Shown one piece after another: positions 1-12,491 of a stretch of 64,000 nucleotides of DNA. Position 1 is the stretch's first letter. Each line of letters starts with the position of its first letter. The stretch is from positions 992,001-1,056,000 of the forward strand of contig JAHRBS010000002.1 in NCBI GenBank assembly GCA_024305745.1. Direction: 5' to 3'. Source of the stretch: Polyporus tsugae. Lineage: Eukaryota; Basidiomycota; Agaricomycetes; Polyporales; Polyporaceae. The translations under genes were made by a program, and so were the position numbers. Below the pieces are notes generated by a model. That model was given only the letters and a program-made list of their open reading frames with translations. It was not told where the DNA came from and did not search any database.

Positions 1-2765
1 AGGCCTCATCACCCCAGGCAGCTGCCATTCTCCCCACCATAGTCTCATGAGCCTTCTCCCAAACAAAATCCCAAGAAGTGACAATGTACATGCCTCTCTT
101 GCAGCGAGTGAGCATGACATTTGTGCGCCTCTTATCAACCAAGAAACCAAGACCATGAGAACGGACCAGAGACACTACAATGTAGTCCTTCTCATTTCCT
201 GCAATATATAAATGTAGCCAAACATTTTTGGATGAGGAACAAAAACAACTCACCTTGAAAGGAGTCCACATTGAAGCACTTGTCCTCCCAGACAAGCCCA
301 GAAGACTTCATGTCCTTCTCTAGGAAACTGCGCTGAGCATCATAGGGGGTGATGATGCAGTACTCCTGGCCCTCTGCCTGGAGCTTCTCAGCAATTTTAA
401 GAACTGTAGCTCGCTCAGCAGGGTTCTAGAGTAAACTTGTGAGTCAAAAGTGGCAAATAAAATAAAAGGAGGGCTCACATGCCAACTGGTTTCATGCTGC
501 AACTCCCTGGAGTCTTGAGCATGGACAAACCAGCAACTGGTTTGCATAGATGGGACTGGATGGTCTGGGTTGGACTGAAGCTGGCCTTCATACATGACAT
601 CTGAGACAACTTCCCCAATGAGAGGTGGCATGCGATCTGGAGGAGTTTTGTAAGTTCAGAAATTTAAAGGAAACAAGTCAACCTACACTGGATGCTAAGG
701 AATACTGCTGAATCTGTGAGGTGAGGGATTTCAAAGACACTCTGAATAGTGTCATCTCCATCAGCACCATAAGGAGGCACTAGCAATGTAGTATAATCAA
801 TGACAAAAAAGCTAAACAAAGCTAAAAAGAACTTACACTGCTTGTGGTCTCCAATCATACAAATCTTAGTGATAGAAGGGAAATTTTGGAGAGGAGAGAT
901 GTAGTCCCCAATAGCAATCTGACTAGCTTCATCAACAACAAGAGTCTTGATAGGGTTCAGAGCGGTGAATGTGTCAAGTTTTGAATGAGATAACATAGAC
1001 AGCGTGCAGAGGATGACTGGGATCCCTTGAAGAGACTTGTCACGCCTGGCTGTACGAAACTCTGTAGATCGGATGAGGTTCTTCTTGATATCACCGTAGA
1101 TGTGCTCGTGCCTTGAATGCAAGTCAAACAGCGTCCAAAATAGCAAGAGGGAAAGAGACATACCAGCCAAAGTGGAAGTCCTCAGAGACAAGGAGCCTCC
1201 AGTTCAGGAAGCCAACAACAGCCAGCTTCTCAGCTATGTTCTTGACTGCAATGTTGGACTGGGCCACCAGCCAGATCCCAGATCCACCAGCAGCAATGGC
1301 TGAGCAGACAAAGGCTGCAATAACAGTGGTCTTCCCTAATATTCAAATATTAGTGATGCACCCAAAAGTGGAGAATAATTTGAAGTCAAACCTGTGCCAG
1401 GAGGGCCATGGATGACAGATATCCTAGTTTTGTTGGTGTTGAGGAGCATATGTTCCACAGCGCGGCGCTGTGAGTCATTCAGAGGACGAGTGGTGACAAT
1501 GGGCGGGACAGTATCAATGATGGGAAATGTCTCTGGCCACGTAAGCTCAGAGGAAGGTTCAAAGATGTGTTGAAGAAACGGGTTCTGCAAGAGGTCGACC
1601 TTCCCCTGGAGCGCCTGGAGCACTGCCTCCGACCTCTGCCGCTGCGCGTTGGTAGGGCCGTCGGCGCCTTCAGTAACGATGGACTTGATGACGCGTCCTT
1701 CGAGCGAGTTCCCGGTGGTGAGTACGACGTTGCGTCCGATGACGGTCTTGAGCTGGCCCTCGACGACGAAGTCGATGTTGGTTTCGGGGTCATGGACAAT
1801 GACGCGTTGAGTTCGAAGCTAGATGGAGCATGTGTATCCGAGTCAGCGGAAGAGCATGCACGATTCGGATGATTGAACTGCAATACATACCTCATCCTTC
1901 TGGAACCGGGTCTGGAAGCGTTCAGCGCGGACTCGCACCGTCTGGTTGCGAGTGCCGACGGCGGCGAATTCGTGCACGACGGAGGTAGCTTGGCCGAGCG
2001 CGAGACGTTGCTCTCCGCGCTCGAGTCGCGCGAAGGCGCGGAGTTGCTGGCGAGCAACGAGATTAGATAAGGATGATAGATAGCATCGATCACTCCCGGA
2101 AGACATACCATCTCGCTCTTGTCTCTCGTGTTAATCTTCGGTGCACCCAATATCCTCTCCTCCATGCCATCATATGTCGCTACAAGCTGGGCCACCCAGG
2201 CCTGCTGCACGCAAGCGATGGCGGTGGCGGCGGCCCGTTTCTCGTCGTGGACGGATATGGCGAAGGCGGCCTCGACGTTCTCCTTCAAGACGGTGACGCG
2301 ATCCCCGGCGGCGAACTGGATGGCAGCCAACGCCCGCTGCCCGCTGACACCGAACGCGGACTGCAAGTCGATGCCGTTGAGGATGCGCAGGGTTTGGTCG
2401 TGGAAGAGGGCGATGGTGAGCTTGGCGAGGTCAAAGGCGAGGAGGGTCACGTCTTCGTTGCAGAGGATCGTATCGGTGAGCAGCTGGCGGCCTTGGTAAG
2501 CTTTAGCGCCTTTCCTCTCGGCGTGGAATTGGACGATGATGGCCTTCGTGGGGGTGGCGACGACGAGGCGGGTGAGACGACCGCCCTTGTGCGCGCTAGA
2601 GTAGATTGGTGCAAGGCCGACGCGGCGAAGGGTGGAGGTATTGTCGAAGAGACCGTCGAGCATCTCCTGCGTCAACTGAGACTCGATGACCTCATCCTGG
2701 ACTCGGATGTCCGGGTGGTAGTCGTCGATCAGGGTCTGTTGGATGGTGCGTTGCTTGGGAGGCAT
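1..2765 (-). CDS. SF1 (UPF1/SMUBP2-like) helicase, C-terminus off left edge
   Basis: A multi-exon gene whose 3' end lies beyond the window. The start is taken at MPPKQRTIQQTL (ATG at 2763-2765). Seen: a long GC-rich N-terminal region with no recognised domain, then the core of a superfamily 1 helicase. Walker A (HGPPGTG, then KTT) is split by an intron near 1390. Motif Ia-like LVAQSNIAVKNIAEKL, Walker B VVDEASQI (near 930), motif III IGDHKQ, and the C-terminal block ITPYDAQR, VDSFQG, VVSLVRS, NVMLTRC follow in the right order. These motifs belong to the UPF1-like ATP-dependent RNA/DNA helicases (AAA_11/AAA_12). The closest functional relative (SMUBP2, Upf1, Sen1 or a fungal-specific family) cannot be fixed. 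Composition changes near 1450: the helicase core is clearly more AT-rich than the N-terminal half. Confidence 0.85.
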
Positions 2766-3953
2766 GGGAGGGTCTTGGGTAGGGTGATGAGGGGCGTTGG
2801 GGGGAACTCGGAGTCGTCTCGAATGTGATTGGGGTGAGGTAGATAGCGGAAACGAGCAGGGTTGCTGGAGGCCCGGGAATGAGGAGAAGGCGTGTCGGCA
2901 GGAAGCCCCGAGAAGCAGCGGCATCTTGGGCCTCAAAACGGGCATTCACACTCTTCGCTTTGGCCCCGTGCTACTTAAACGATTGAAGTTGATATGCACG
3001 GACCCCGTTCCGTACCTTTTTGTGTCGCGGCACCACCCACTACCGCAGCATCTTGGTGGGTAAACGCGTCTCATGTGGTCAAACTTGATCTATTCCATCT
3101 GCACAGTTACAGACTGATCTGGCTGGACGAACACGATGTTGGTATGAATACCGCGCACCGATGCGACACGGCGGGTAGATAAACCAATCCGAGGAAAGGT
3201 GCCTCCGCCAGCCTGCAGGAGATCGATCACCGATCCACAAACGGACAATAGGTCGGCCTCAGGCCTCATGGACAAAGCGTCGCCGCGGCGGTTTGTTCAA
3301 CGTTGGATCACAGGGAACGCCACAACTGCGAAGGTAGGTGTACTTGGACGGCGGGAAGCAGAGGCGACGTAACCCAAGGGTATTTATGGTGGACAGGCAG
3401 TCAAGGACGAGTGCGGCAGAACGCAAGGTGACCTCAGAGATCGAGGATTATGCATGGACAATGAATGTCCCGCTGCGCGATATTGACTGAGGGGTTGCGA
3501 AACTACGCCAATAGTCTCGCTACCTAAAACAATGAGTTTCCGAATGATTGTGAGAGTAATGAGTAACGTACTGTCATTCCAGTAGCCCGCTCCTAAACGT
3601 CCTTCGTGGAGCTTTTGCCGTAGTCATAGAAGAGTCTCGAGTGAAATATTCTTGTACCAGGTTTCGGATTTGTTCCGTATGCCGAGTCGATCATGCTTCG
3701 TGGTGATCTTCGTTGCCAGCTACCGCAGCAGCAAAGATAAGTTCCGTCGACATGCGTGTTGACCGAATTCGAAGTGAAAGACAAAGCATGAGCATCATGA
3801 CAAGTTAGCGGGGATGTCAGGATCACAGGTGAGAGAGAAAGCTCACGCGTTCACGCGCACGAAGCGCCAGGCAAATGCAGTCATCGAGCGCTTCCAGCCG
3901 CCCCGTGCTTGCACTTGGACCACCACTCTTGCTCCTCCCCTCCGTCCTATATC
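2766..3953. other. Intergenic region, no gene supported
   Basis: About 1.2 kb between the divergently transcribed helicase and Pam18 genes. Only short open frames without recognisable sequence or splice continuity are present. It should hold the promoters of both genes. One MluI-type ACGCGT lies at 3064-3069, about 300 bp upstream of the helicase start. Confidence 0.6.
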
Positions 3954-4334
3954 ATGTCTACGCCAATCATCATCGGTGTTGGTGCCATCGCCGCGGCAAT
4001 TGCTGGCAGGTCACTGGTCCGCAGAGGCTTACTTGGTGGGAGGAATGCTGCCGAGCAGTGGGTCAAAGGCGGTTTCAAGGCGAAGATGGATCGGAAGGAA
4101 GCCATTGCAATCCTTGGCCTCAAGTAAGTTGCTATATCCCCCAGGATGCGTGCTGTACTGTTTCTCAACCATAGTCTGTCTTCTAGGGACGGTCCCGCCC
4201 TTAAGAAACAGCTGAAGGATGCACACCGACAAATCATGCTCGCGAACCATCCCGACCGCGGCGGTTCACCTTATCTCGCGAGTAAAATCAACGAGGCCAA
4301 GGATATGCTCGAGAAGGAGGGAAGGTCGAGGTGA
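3954..4334 (+). CDS. PAM18: Mitochondrial import motor J-protein Pam18/Tim14
   Basis: Two exons (3954-4123 and 4187-4334, intron 4124-4186) give a 105-residue protein. It begins with a short segment, then a single hydrophobic helix ([14 protein letters not shown], residues about 4-17) and a C-terminal J-domain with the intact HPD motif (NHPDRGGS). The sequence before the J-domain ([10 protein letters not shown], then [13 protein letters not shown]) is typical of Pam18/DNAJC19. In this family the protein sits in the inner membrane and stimulates mtHsp70 at the TIM23 complex. Length fits the short basidiomycete and human forms; the yeast protein has a longer N-terminus. The splice join restores [12 protein letters not shown], as expected for the family. 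It lies 271 bp upstream of the co-directional Efm4 gene. Confidence 0.93.
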
Positions 4335-4605
4335 TCGTTGGGTTGTGTATGGTACGTAGCCCTTAGCATATGCTTACACACAGCCTAACTCAAGATGTCC
4401 TCAGTCGCTTTCTGCTGTTCAGGTCTATGCTGTATTCATGCTTAATGATGTACCCTGCTGTCTCGCATAATACCACCTCTGTTCTATTCACGCTCAGACT
4501 TGCTATATTCGGTGCCAGAGTCTTGATCCTCTGCAGTCAACTCTCATACTCGTTTACCGCCTCCCTCTTGCTGACTAAGCTCGACTTTTCTTGCCACCTG
4601 CCACA

Positions 4606-5610
4606 ATGTCCTCGACCGATCTCCAGCCATCCAAGCTTGGAACGAAAGAACAGTAAGTTTGCTAAACATACTTGAGATGTGCGCTCATATCGCGAGCGTA
4701 GTTGGGACAATGTATACTCCTCCGAGCTGACAAACTTCGAGGAAATTGGCGATGAAGGCGAGGTATGGTCAGTACTTCTCATCCTGGAGATTCCGGTTTG
4801 TGCGCGTTTTGATGATAAGGCCGGTCTGCTCGTCCTTTTTCCTATAGGTTCGGAGAAGACAGTGTGGAGAAGATGGTGGACTGGGTTTTGGAGAACGCCC
4901 CCTCCGACTCATCGCCGTTCATCCTCGAAGTAGGAGCAGGCAATGGAAACCTACTTTTCGCACTCTGCGAAGCGGGGTACGATCCACACAAGATACTCGG
5001 GGTCGACTATAGCCCGGACGCGATCAAGCTCGCGCAGGCCATCGCGAAGAGCAAGTCAACCCCACAGCCGAACGAGAATGAAGACGAAGATGAGGGTGCT
5101 ACACCCGCCCTCGGGGATGCAGATAAAATCACTCTTTCGGTATCCGACTTCCTGCAAGATGACATCGTGCTGCTGGAGGGTATGGCAGCGGAGGCGGGAT
5201 CGGTCGCGGTATGGGACTTAGTCTTAGACAAGGGGACATTCGACGCGATCGCCCTCGCGGAGAAAGACGCGAGCGGCCGAGCTCCTCCAGATGGGTATCC
5301 TGCACGGATTGGTCGAGTCGTCAAATCGGGCGGATTTTTCCTTATCACCTGTGAGTTTGCAGGCTGGTTCGTCGCAACGCTCAGTTGAACGTTATTACGC
5401 AGCATGTAACTTCACCGAGGAGGAGCTGAAAGCAAAATTCGCCAACGATGCCACGGGACTGCGGTACCAGTATGTCTTCGTGTATTCGAGATGATCAAGA
5501 TGCTGATCGTCTGGTTCAGCTCAAGGATACCGTGGCCGACCTTTTCGTTCGGAGGTCACAGCGGTAACGTGTATTCCAGTGTGGCTTTTCATAAACCTTA
5601 CATAATGTAG
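4606..5610 (+). CDS. EFM4: eEF1A lysine methyltransferase Efm4/METTL10
   Basis: Five exons: 4606-4652, 4702-4767, 4848-5350, 5403-5469 and 5520-5610. The joins give a continuous class I SAM-dependent methyltransferase. Key pieces are the N-terminal WDNVYSSELTNFEE and GEVWFGED, SAM motif I ILEVGAGNGNLL, the motif II aspartate in VDYSPDAI, the post-I WDLVLDKGTFDAIAL block, and the C-terminal PTFSFGGHSGNVYSSVAF. This order is diagnostic of Efm4 (See1)/METTL10, which methylates a lysine of translation elongation factor eEF1A in the cytosol. An acidic low-complexity insert (NENEDEDEGA) separates two strands of the fold. It is convergent with the Sgd1 gene; the stop codons are 67 bp apart, so the 3' UTRs probably overlap. 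Confidence 0.92.
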
Positions 5611-5677
5611 AGAGGCCTTGAGCGACGCCGATGTTTATGTATATAGAAGCTGCAATACCCCGGAGACAAACAAGAGA

Positions 5678-8600
5678 CTATTTCGTTGTAGGGATGACAT
5701 CCACCCCCGTCCTCAATGTCTGCAGCGCGACCTGGCTCGCCCACCTCAAGAACCCGCCCTCCTCTCTAAATACCTCCCGCAGGAAGTATACTAGCCCCAA
5801 CGCGACAGCCTGGATTTTTGAACCCTTGATGAAGACCTGTTCCAACGGTTCCTTGTTCTTGGTGTTCGGGAGGTCCTCAGAACGGAGCAGCGGCGTGGCG
5901 AGCTGCGTGTTGGCGAGCACGTGGATGAAGAGCTCCTTCATGAACCCCCGCGCCTGCGTCTTGAGGACCGCGAAGTCGATGGGCTTGAGGATCGCGAGCG
6001 TGCAGCAATCTTTAGCGATCCACCAGCCGAACGCACGCGAGACGTTACACATGCGTGCGGACGAGATGGACTTGACGTTGAAGCCTGCGCGGTCGTCGCC
6101 GTCCAGGTTCTTGAGGATCTCTGCGCCGCCTACGGTCGTCTCGCCCATCTCGCGGAGGAAGTCCCAGAGGCAGAACTGGAGCGTGATCCTGTGCGAGTGG
6201 GAGAGTCGGCAGAGCTGTTGGCCGACGAGGGCGTAGTACGGATTATACTGCTTTTCCTGTGCAAAAACGCCTTAGCTGCATTCGAAGGTGCGAACAATAG
6301 CGAAATGAGATGCACATTTCCACAACAGTGCAGGATCACACGGACGATCTCGCGTTGCTGGACCTCCGTGAGCTTCAGCTGGGACAGCCGCTCACACGCG
6401 TCCACGTAGTCCTGTTAGCTGATCTGAGCGACCTTGATTCGTCGAGGATGGGTCTGATCGACGTACATCACTACTCATGAGCACGACGAAGATGCTTCTC
6501 CGGATGTCCGTGTTCATGCCTTGCTTCTTCGCGAGTTTGAGGAGGGCGTTCTCACTGGGGGCGTCTGGGGCTGCCCCAGCAGCATTTTGGTTCTGGGCCT
6601 CCTGTTGGTGTTCGACAAGGGGGTCACCGCCCCACGCAGCACCGACGAGCCACCACTTCCCCTTGCTATCGGCAGTCCGCAGGTCCTCTAGCGAGACGCG
6701 GAGAGGCTCGTGCGACATCACTATCGCGACCTCATGTTAGCGGAGAAGCGGGACAGCCGGGAAAGGTGCCGAACCATGACGCTTCTTATTGAGCCCAGAC
6801 AGGAACTTCTTCATGCGTTCCACGGCCTCGCCGCCCGCCATCTGACCAGCAGCCTTCTTGACCTTATTGTTCTTCAGGTTGCTGAGGGTCTCGACCATGA
6901 ACCTTGTGCGCGAGCTGAGCGCCGTCGTGTCTTCAGGTAGCTTTTCGTGAACGATCTGGATGATGCTTTTGAGCGCAGTTGGATCGTCTTGTCTTAACTG
7001 CTGTCCAGAATCTTTCAAACAGTCGGTCAGAATCCTCACGTACATGGGAGTAGAAATCGCACTTACTTCTCGCGACTTTCAGCAGGAGTTCTACTTTGAA
7101 CTCCGTGAGGTCTCCATCGAACAATGCACGGATCACATCGTACATGAGCACGCAAGAGATGACCTGGAAGTTGTATAGTTCGGAGAGGAGGACGACCAGG
7201 TTAGAACACTCTTTGCCGATAGTCCCATCGTCTGCAGAAGGATCTGCAGGGATATCGGGCTTGTCGTTCAACGCAACGAAGTGCGTATCGTAGGAAGAAA
7301 CGACATGTTGTACGAAGAAAGCCGCTGCAAACACACAAATCAGATATGATATGTTGAGGTGACTGGACGATGCCTACCGAACTCAATCCCGATTAGCTTG
7401 TGGAGAGCAGAGACAAATGCTGCATGCAGAACGACATATTGATCCAGGAGCATCGAGTGTGAGGATATCCCGTCAGTGATAAGTTTTGTCAGGGTTTCTG
7501 TAACATCTGCGTACATTTCAGCATAAGAAATTCATTGTCGTCGAGCAGGCTTAAGCCATACCATGCCTCCGATTATTTCGGTAAACTTCCTCGATGCCGT
7601 CCACGATAGATGCGATGTTCTGTTCGCTCATACTGCAATGGGCCATCAGCCTCCACCATGTGGAGTGTAGAACAATTACGCACCGGTTGAATAGACCCTT
7701 GAGTTGCCTCGTGAGCTTCAGTTGAGTTTCGGAAACTGGTCCATTCGCGGCTTCCGCGCTCTTGCGGAGATGCGGAGGAACGTACTTCGATCCTATACAA
7801 TGGTCAACGCAGAACATGACGAGGCAGCGGGACACAAACCTGATAGCATGGGCTGAGATGTCTTCGTCACGTCCACACTATTTTCATCCTCTGCTATCGA
7901 ACTCCTGTCATCAGATTCCTCCGCATCCCCCTCAGTGCTTCCGTTTCCAAAGCCATGCCACTCCTCTGCTTCTGACTCTTGATCCTCGTGGTTTTCCTCG
8001 TCGTCCTCCATCACTGCATCTGCGTCCTCGTCACTATCATCGTCCTCTACCAGAGATCCATCGTCGCTAGACTCGTCGGACGGACCTGATTCCGAGTCAT
8101 CGGTATCCTTACCGAAAGTCATGTATGAAAATCGGCGCAGACAGCATTTCGTGAAAACTCACCTCAAACGTTGGCAAAGAGGACTCGAGTTCCCCCAATC
8201 CATTGAGGAGATCTATAATCTAGGTTTGGGGTACTAAACGGAATGCAAGCGTGTTAACATGCTTACCATCCAACCCATCCTTGTCCTCTGCCTTCCCGTA
8301 TCGAGCGGTGCGTTTCCCTCCTTTGACCCAACCAAGCTTGCGCTCGAGGTAGGCGATGTAGGCATCCTCTTCCTCCTCCTGAGGTGTTCGAAGGATCGCG
8401 TCGAGGGCCGGTTTGGCCGTCCGTTTAGAAACTTTCGGTGCGACCGCGCGCTCCGCCCGCTTCTCAAGCGGTGTCTTCGTTTTTGATACCTTCGCGCGGG
8501 GGGTTTTTGTACCGTCCCCTTTGGGTTGTCGGACGGTGTCGGCGGGGGTGGGACGAGCGACCTGTGCTTGAGTGCTCTCTAGCTTGACCTTCTTGTGCTG

Positions 8601-8899
8601 AGGAGAGTCGGCGTGGTCTGCGTTTGCCTGTCTCTTTCCATAGTTATGGAGCTTGTTCACAGGTGTGCCAGAAAAGTATTCCGCTTTGCGTTGCTTGCGA
8701 GTGTCTCTAACCTGTTTCCGAGCTTCTTTTCGAGAAAGCGGGTAGCCTCCTTTGCGCTTGTGCTTGTGCGCGGAGTCTTGGAAATCAAGCATGAGATTTG
8801 ACATGTAGCATCGAATGTGACAAACGTACTGTTTTCTCTGTTGATCTCCTCAAGGAGGGACTGAGGGAGTGACGGACCTGTGTGGCTGCGAGCGGGCAT
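5678..8899 (-). CDS. SGD1: Nucleolar MIF4G/MA3 protein Sgd1/NOM1
   Basis: A multi-exon gene read from MPARSHTGPSLPQSLLEE (ATG at 8897-8899). The first intron joins INREN to SAHKHKRKGGYPLSRKEA. In order: a basic N-terminal region; a long acidic stretch (DDSDEDADAVMEDDEE, near 8020); the conserved entry SKYVPPHLRK; a MIF4G domain (QLKLTRQLKGLFNR onward, including ELYNFQVISCVLMYDVI and RTRFMVETLSNLKNNK); and a C-terminal MA3 domain (RRSIFVVLMSS, YVDACERLSQLKL). This matches yeast Sgd1 and human NOM1, nucleolar factors needed for 18S rRNA maturation; human NOM1 binds eIF4A-type helicases. In-frame methionines further upstream exist, but the conserved region begins at the chosen start and the divergent Snu66 gene begins 170 bp away. 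Confidence 0.9.
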
Positions 8900-9069
8900 G
8901 GACTCGGAGGACTGTAGGTTTGGCACTTGCAGGCGCGCGGAATCATTTGGCACCAACGCACGGGCGCTTTTGTCCGCTCCCTCTTTCTCACTCACACCCA
9001 TCTCCTTCGGAACCGGCCACCCACTACTCTGCTTCATTCCTCCATCTTGCTGGTACGGCCTTCGCCACC
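8900..9069. promoter_or_regulatory. Bidirectional promoter of SGD1 and SNU66
   Basis: Only 170 bp separate the start codons of two divergent genes, so both core promoters must lie here or overlap the first exons. The SNU66 start has a good context (GCCACCATGTC). No clear TATA box is visible, as is usual for housekeeping fungal promoters. Confidence 0.6.
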
Positions 9070-12000
9070 ATGTCTATGGAAGAGAGTATTAGCTTGGAGG
9101 AGACCAACAAGATCCGTATATCCCTTGGCCTCAAGCCTCTCACCGACGACAAGGGACCTGCCGGCGACAAGGAGAAGGAGGCGGAGGACAACTATGCTAA
9201 GAAGCGGGAGCTGGAGTCGAAGGACCGCCAGTCGAAGTGAGTATATCATCGCACTTGTTTACAACCTGACTCACGCCGTGCGTGTTTCTCTCCAGAGTGA
9301 TCCAGGACCGTATTGCGAAGTGAGTTGCTGTTTCCTTCTCCCGTTGCCCTGCAGTTGCTTCTACCTTCCCTTGGTCAGCTCGAGCCCGCGTCGGCGTGGC
9401 TAAGACATAAAGGTGCCCTAACCTTGTGTCGAACTGCTCAGGCCGATGCGGCGATACCGTCAATGCGTAGCTGATACTCGTGAGCCTGCTGGTGAGACAC
9501 TCAATCATGCTAGTTGTTGTGGTGCATTCGATTGGTCTCCTGCGATAGTCTCCTATCCTACCACTTTTCTTGGAACCACCGTCCTGCACGACCCCCCATG
9601 GACTGGAGAAGGTGAAGCACTGGGTAGAGAGACTTTCCCGAGACTTGCAGTTGTTATGCGGGGGTACCTGTGTGAGACTTGATATGGGCTGGGGTAGCTG
9701 GAAGCAACGATAGGGTGCATACATTCACAGCGTGAGGGTACTCATCAAGTTTTCTCTTCAGAGCGAAGAATCAGCGGGAACTCAAAGCAAAGCTCAAGGG
9801 TGCGACACTTGGTGACGTCGATGAGGATGTAGACGATACCCTCAAGTGGATCAAAAGAAGTAAAAAGAAGGAGAAGGCACTGGTGAAGAAGCGGCAGGAG
9901 GAGCTTGAGCAGATGGACAAGGTCTTTCTGGGCGATGATTACACCGAGAGTATGTCCGTCGCACTGTCTGTCCTCCATTCACCGTTCTAACGTACACCAT
10001 CACAGAGGACCTCGAGGGTCTCAAAGTTAGCCATGACTTTGAGGGTATGGAGGAAGGAGAAGCACGCATCCTGACGCTCAAGGATAGTCGTATCCTCGAT
10101 AACGAAGGTGAATATATGAACGATCCTCAATAGCTGAAAACACGTTCTGATAGCATCTTTACAGAGGATGAGCTGCAGAACGTCGAAATGGCAGAGCGTG
10201 AAAGGGAGAAGAAGAACAAAGACCTTACGATCAAACGACGAGACTACACTGGCTATGATGATGATGAGTTTGCTGCTGGTGCAGCCGGCATGAAACGCGC
10301 CGTACTCTCCAAGTACGACGAGTTCTTGGAGGGGCCGAAAGAAACTGTGAGTGTTGACAGCATCGTGGATTGCGGATGTCTGATGTGCTGCCTCTAGGGC
10401 TTCCGGCTCGGCAGCTCGACCTTTGCTGCCCGCCCGAAGGAGGAATCTGAAGGCGCAGTGTCAGTCAACAAGTCATTGTTGTCAATAGACTACGCCAGTA
10501 CGTCCAGTTTCATGCCATGAGATGTATCGAACTGATTGGTCTGTTCAGAGAACCTCGAATCTATGGACTACCTGCAACCTGGTGAGGTCGGTTTCAAGAA
10601 GCCGAAGGTGCGTTTCCCTGTTGCCTTCATTTGTGGAAAGGCCGCGTTTTGACAAGCTTCACCACAGACTAAGAAGAAGCGTTCCACACGTCGCGTCAAT
10701 GTCGAAGAGTCTGAGGTTCCACATGTGAACAGCGAAGACCAGATGCAGGTAGACGAGAAGCCCATTGTCCCTCGCCCACGTAATTTGGATGCCAATTTCG
10801 TAGATGATGACGAGCTGCAAGCAGCTCTCGCACGTTCTCGGCGTGCGAAGCTCCAGAAACCGAAGAAGTTATCGCCCGAGGAGATCGCACAGCGAAGTAC
10901 GTGACTGTACAGCTTGACCACCGATGTATGCATTGACTCCGTTTATTGCAGTCGCTGCCCAGCGCGCGCAGTCTGAGGCGAGGGAGGTCATCGTGGTTGG
11001 AGATGGCGATGAGGATGAGGACGGTGGGCTGACGATTGACGACACTTCAGAATTCGTTCGTGCCATCACCTATGACCCTACCGCAGTGAAGAAGGAGACC
11101 GTCGAGGCTTCTGTCAAGCGCGAGGCATCTCGAGAGCCTTCGAGACTTCCATCCACAGCCCCTCACATGGATTCGGAGGACGTCGACCATCCCATGGAGG
11201 AGATCGAGGCCGGCGAGGTAGTCGTGAAGGAGGAAGACGACGAGGAAGCCATGCTCAACGCCATCGAGACCGCCATCAAGCAGACGGAGGCGATGGAAGT
11301 AGACGAAAGTGCTCCAGCAGACGCCTCAGTCGGCACGTCCATCGAGCAGTCCTTCGGCTCCGGCATGGCCGCCACCCTCAACATCCTCCGGCAGCAGGGT
11401 GTCCTCGCACGGCCGAAAGCGGACGAGTCAGAGCGCGAGCGGGTCCAGCTGCAGCGCGACCTGTGGCTCGCGGACTACCGGCGGATGCTCGCGCAGCGAG
11501 AGCTCGAGCGCACGAAGACGCGTGGGGGCAACAGGGACCAGGCGACGCGCGAGTACGAGAACCGGGTGCGGGAGCAGCAGGAGGCGCGGCAGAACCTGGA
11601 CCTATACCGGAACTACAAGCCAGACGTGAACATCGTGTACTACGACGAGTTCGGACGCGAGCTGACGCCGAAGGAGGCCTGGAAGGCGCTCTCGCACAAG
11701 TTCCACGGCAAGGGCTCGGGCAAGGCGAAGACCGAGAAGCGGCTCAAGAAGATCGCCGAGGAGCGCAAGAAGGAGGCGATGGCGAGTGGCGACACACCGC
11801 TGAGCATGAACCAGGCGTTCCAGATCCGCCAGGAGAAGACCGGCCAGGCGCACTTTGTCCTCTCCGTCGGCAACCGAGGGTGCGTTCTCTCGTCGTGTCT
11901 TCGTGTAGAATTCGATGCTGATATGCACACTGGTTTGCAGAGCTGTCCCGCAGGCTGCGGAGTTCCTCGACAGCCAGCCGCTCACGAAGGGCAAGACGGA

Positions 12001-12301
12001 GAAGAAGAACAAGAAGAAGCACGCGGACAAGGGCGCGATCCCGCAGCTCGACTCGACCGGGTTCATGACGCTCCCTGCACCCATCCCCAACAATGGCAGC
12101 CCCGCAGCGTCGGCCGGGGGCTCTCCCGCCCCACGCCCTGGGTTCTCGCGGATCGCGTCGGTCGCAGCGGAGGTCGACACGCCGAAAGACGGCACACCCG
12201 TTCCGGCGGAGAGGACAAGGGTCGTCATTGGCCTGGGGACGAAGCGCAAGGCCAATGGGGACGCGCAGGGTACGCCTCCGCCCAAGTCGCTGAGGCGGTA
12301 G
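9070..12301 (+). CDS. SNU66: U4/U6.U5 tri-snRNP protein Snu66/SART1
   Basis: A multi-exon gene starting MSMEESISLEETNKIR. The first exons are small and separated by roughly 50-150 nt introns; the last intron is 11880-11940. Diagnostic SART-1 family blocks: ISLEETNKIRISLGLKPL at the N-terminus; LKVSHDFEGMEEGEARILTL near 10020; RRDYTGYDDDEF; FLEGPKETGFRLGSS; and the C-terminal conserved stretch from YYDEFGRELTPKEAWKALS through KFHGKGSGK to the final KTEKRLKKI region. The family scaffolds the tri-snRNP and is required for spliceosome activation in the nucleus. The middle is Glu/Asp-rich and variable, as in homologues. The C-terminal tail (Ala/Pro/Gly-rich, ending TPPPKSLRR) is lineage-specific. 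Keeping the 11880 intron would shift the frame, so the spliced form is preferred. Confidence 0.92.
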
Positions 12302-12491
12302 TTGGGTCTTACTGTATGCCCCCTGTCATGACTCGAACGATGTGGTGGTGTTCTTGTTGTTTATGCATTCTATGAGATACGGTATGCATCCTGTTTGCCT
12401 AGAAATACATGGTGGTGTGTTATATTCGCATGTACAGTACGCGGACGATTGCTAGATGTAATGGGTATTACCGTTGATGCGAACTCGGACT

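Noticed and set aside
10924..12375. 483-codon frame running through the last SNU66 intron
   Set aside because: Past 11880 the translation loses SART1 similarity; splicing out 11880-11940 restores the conserved C-terminus.
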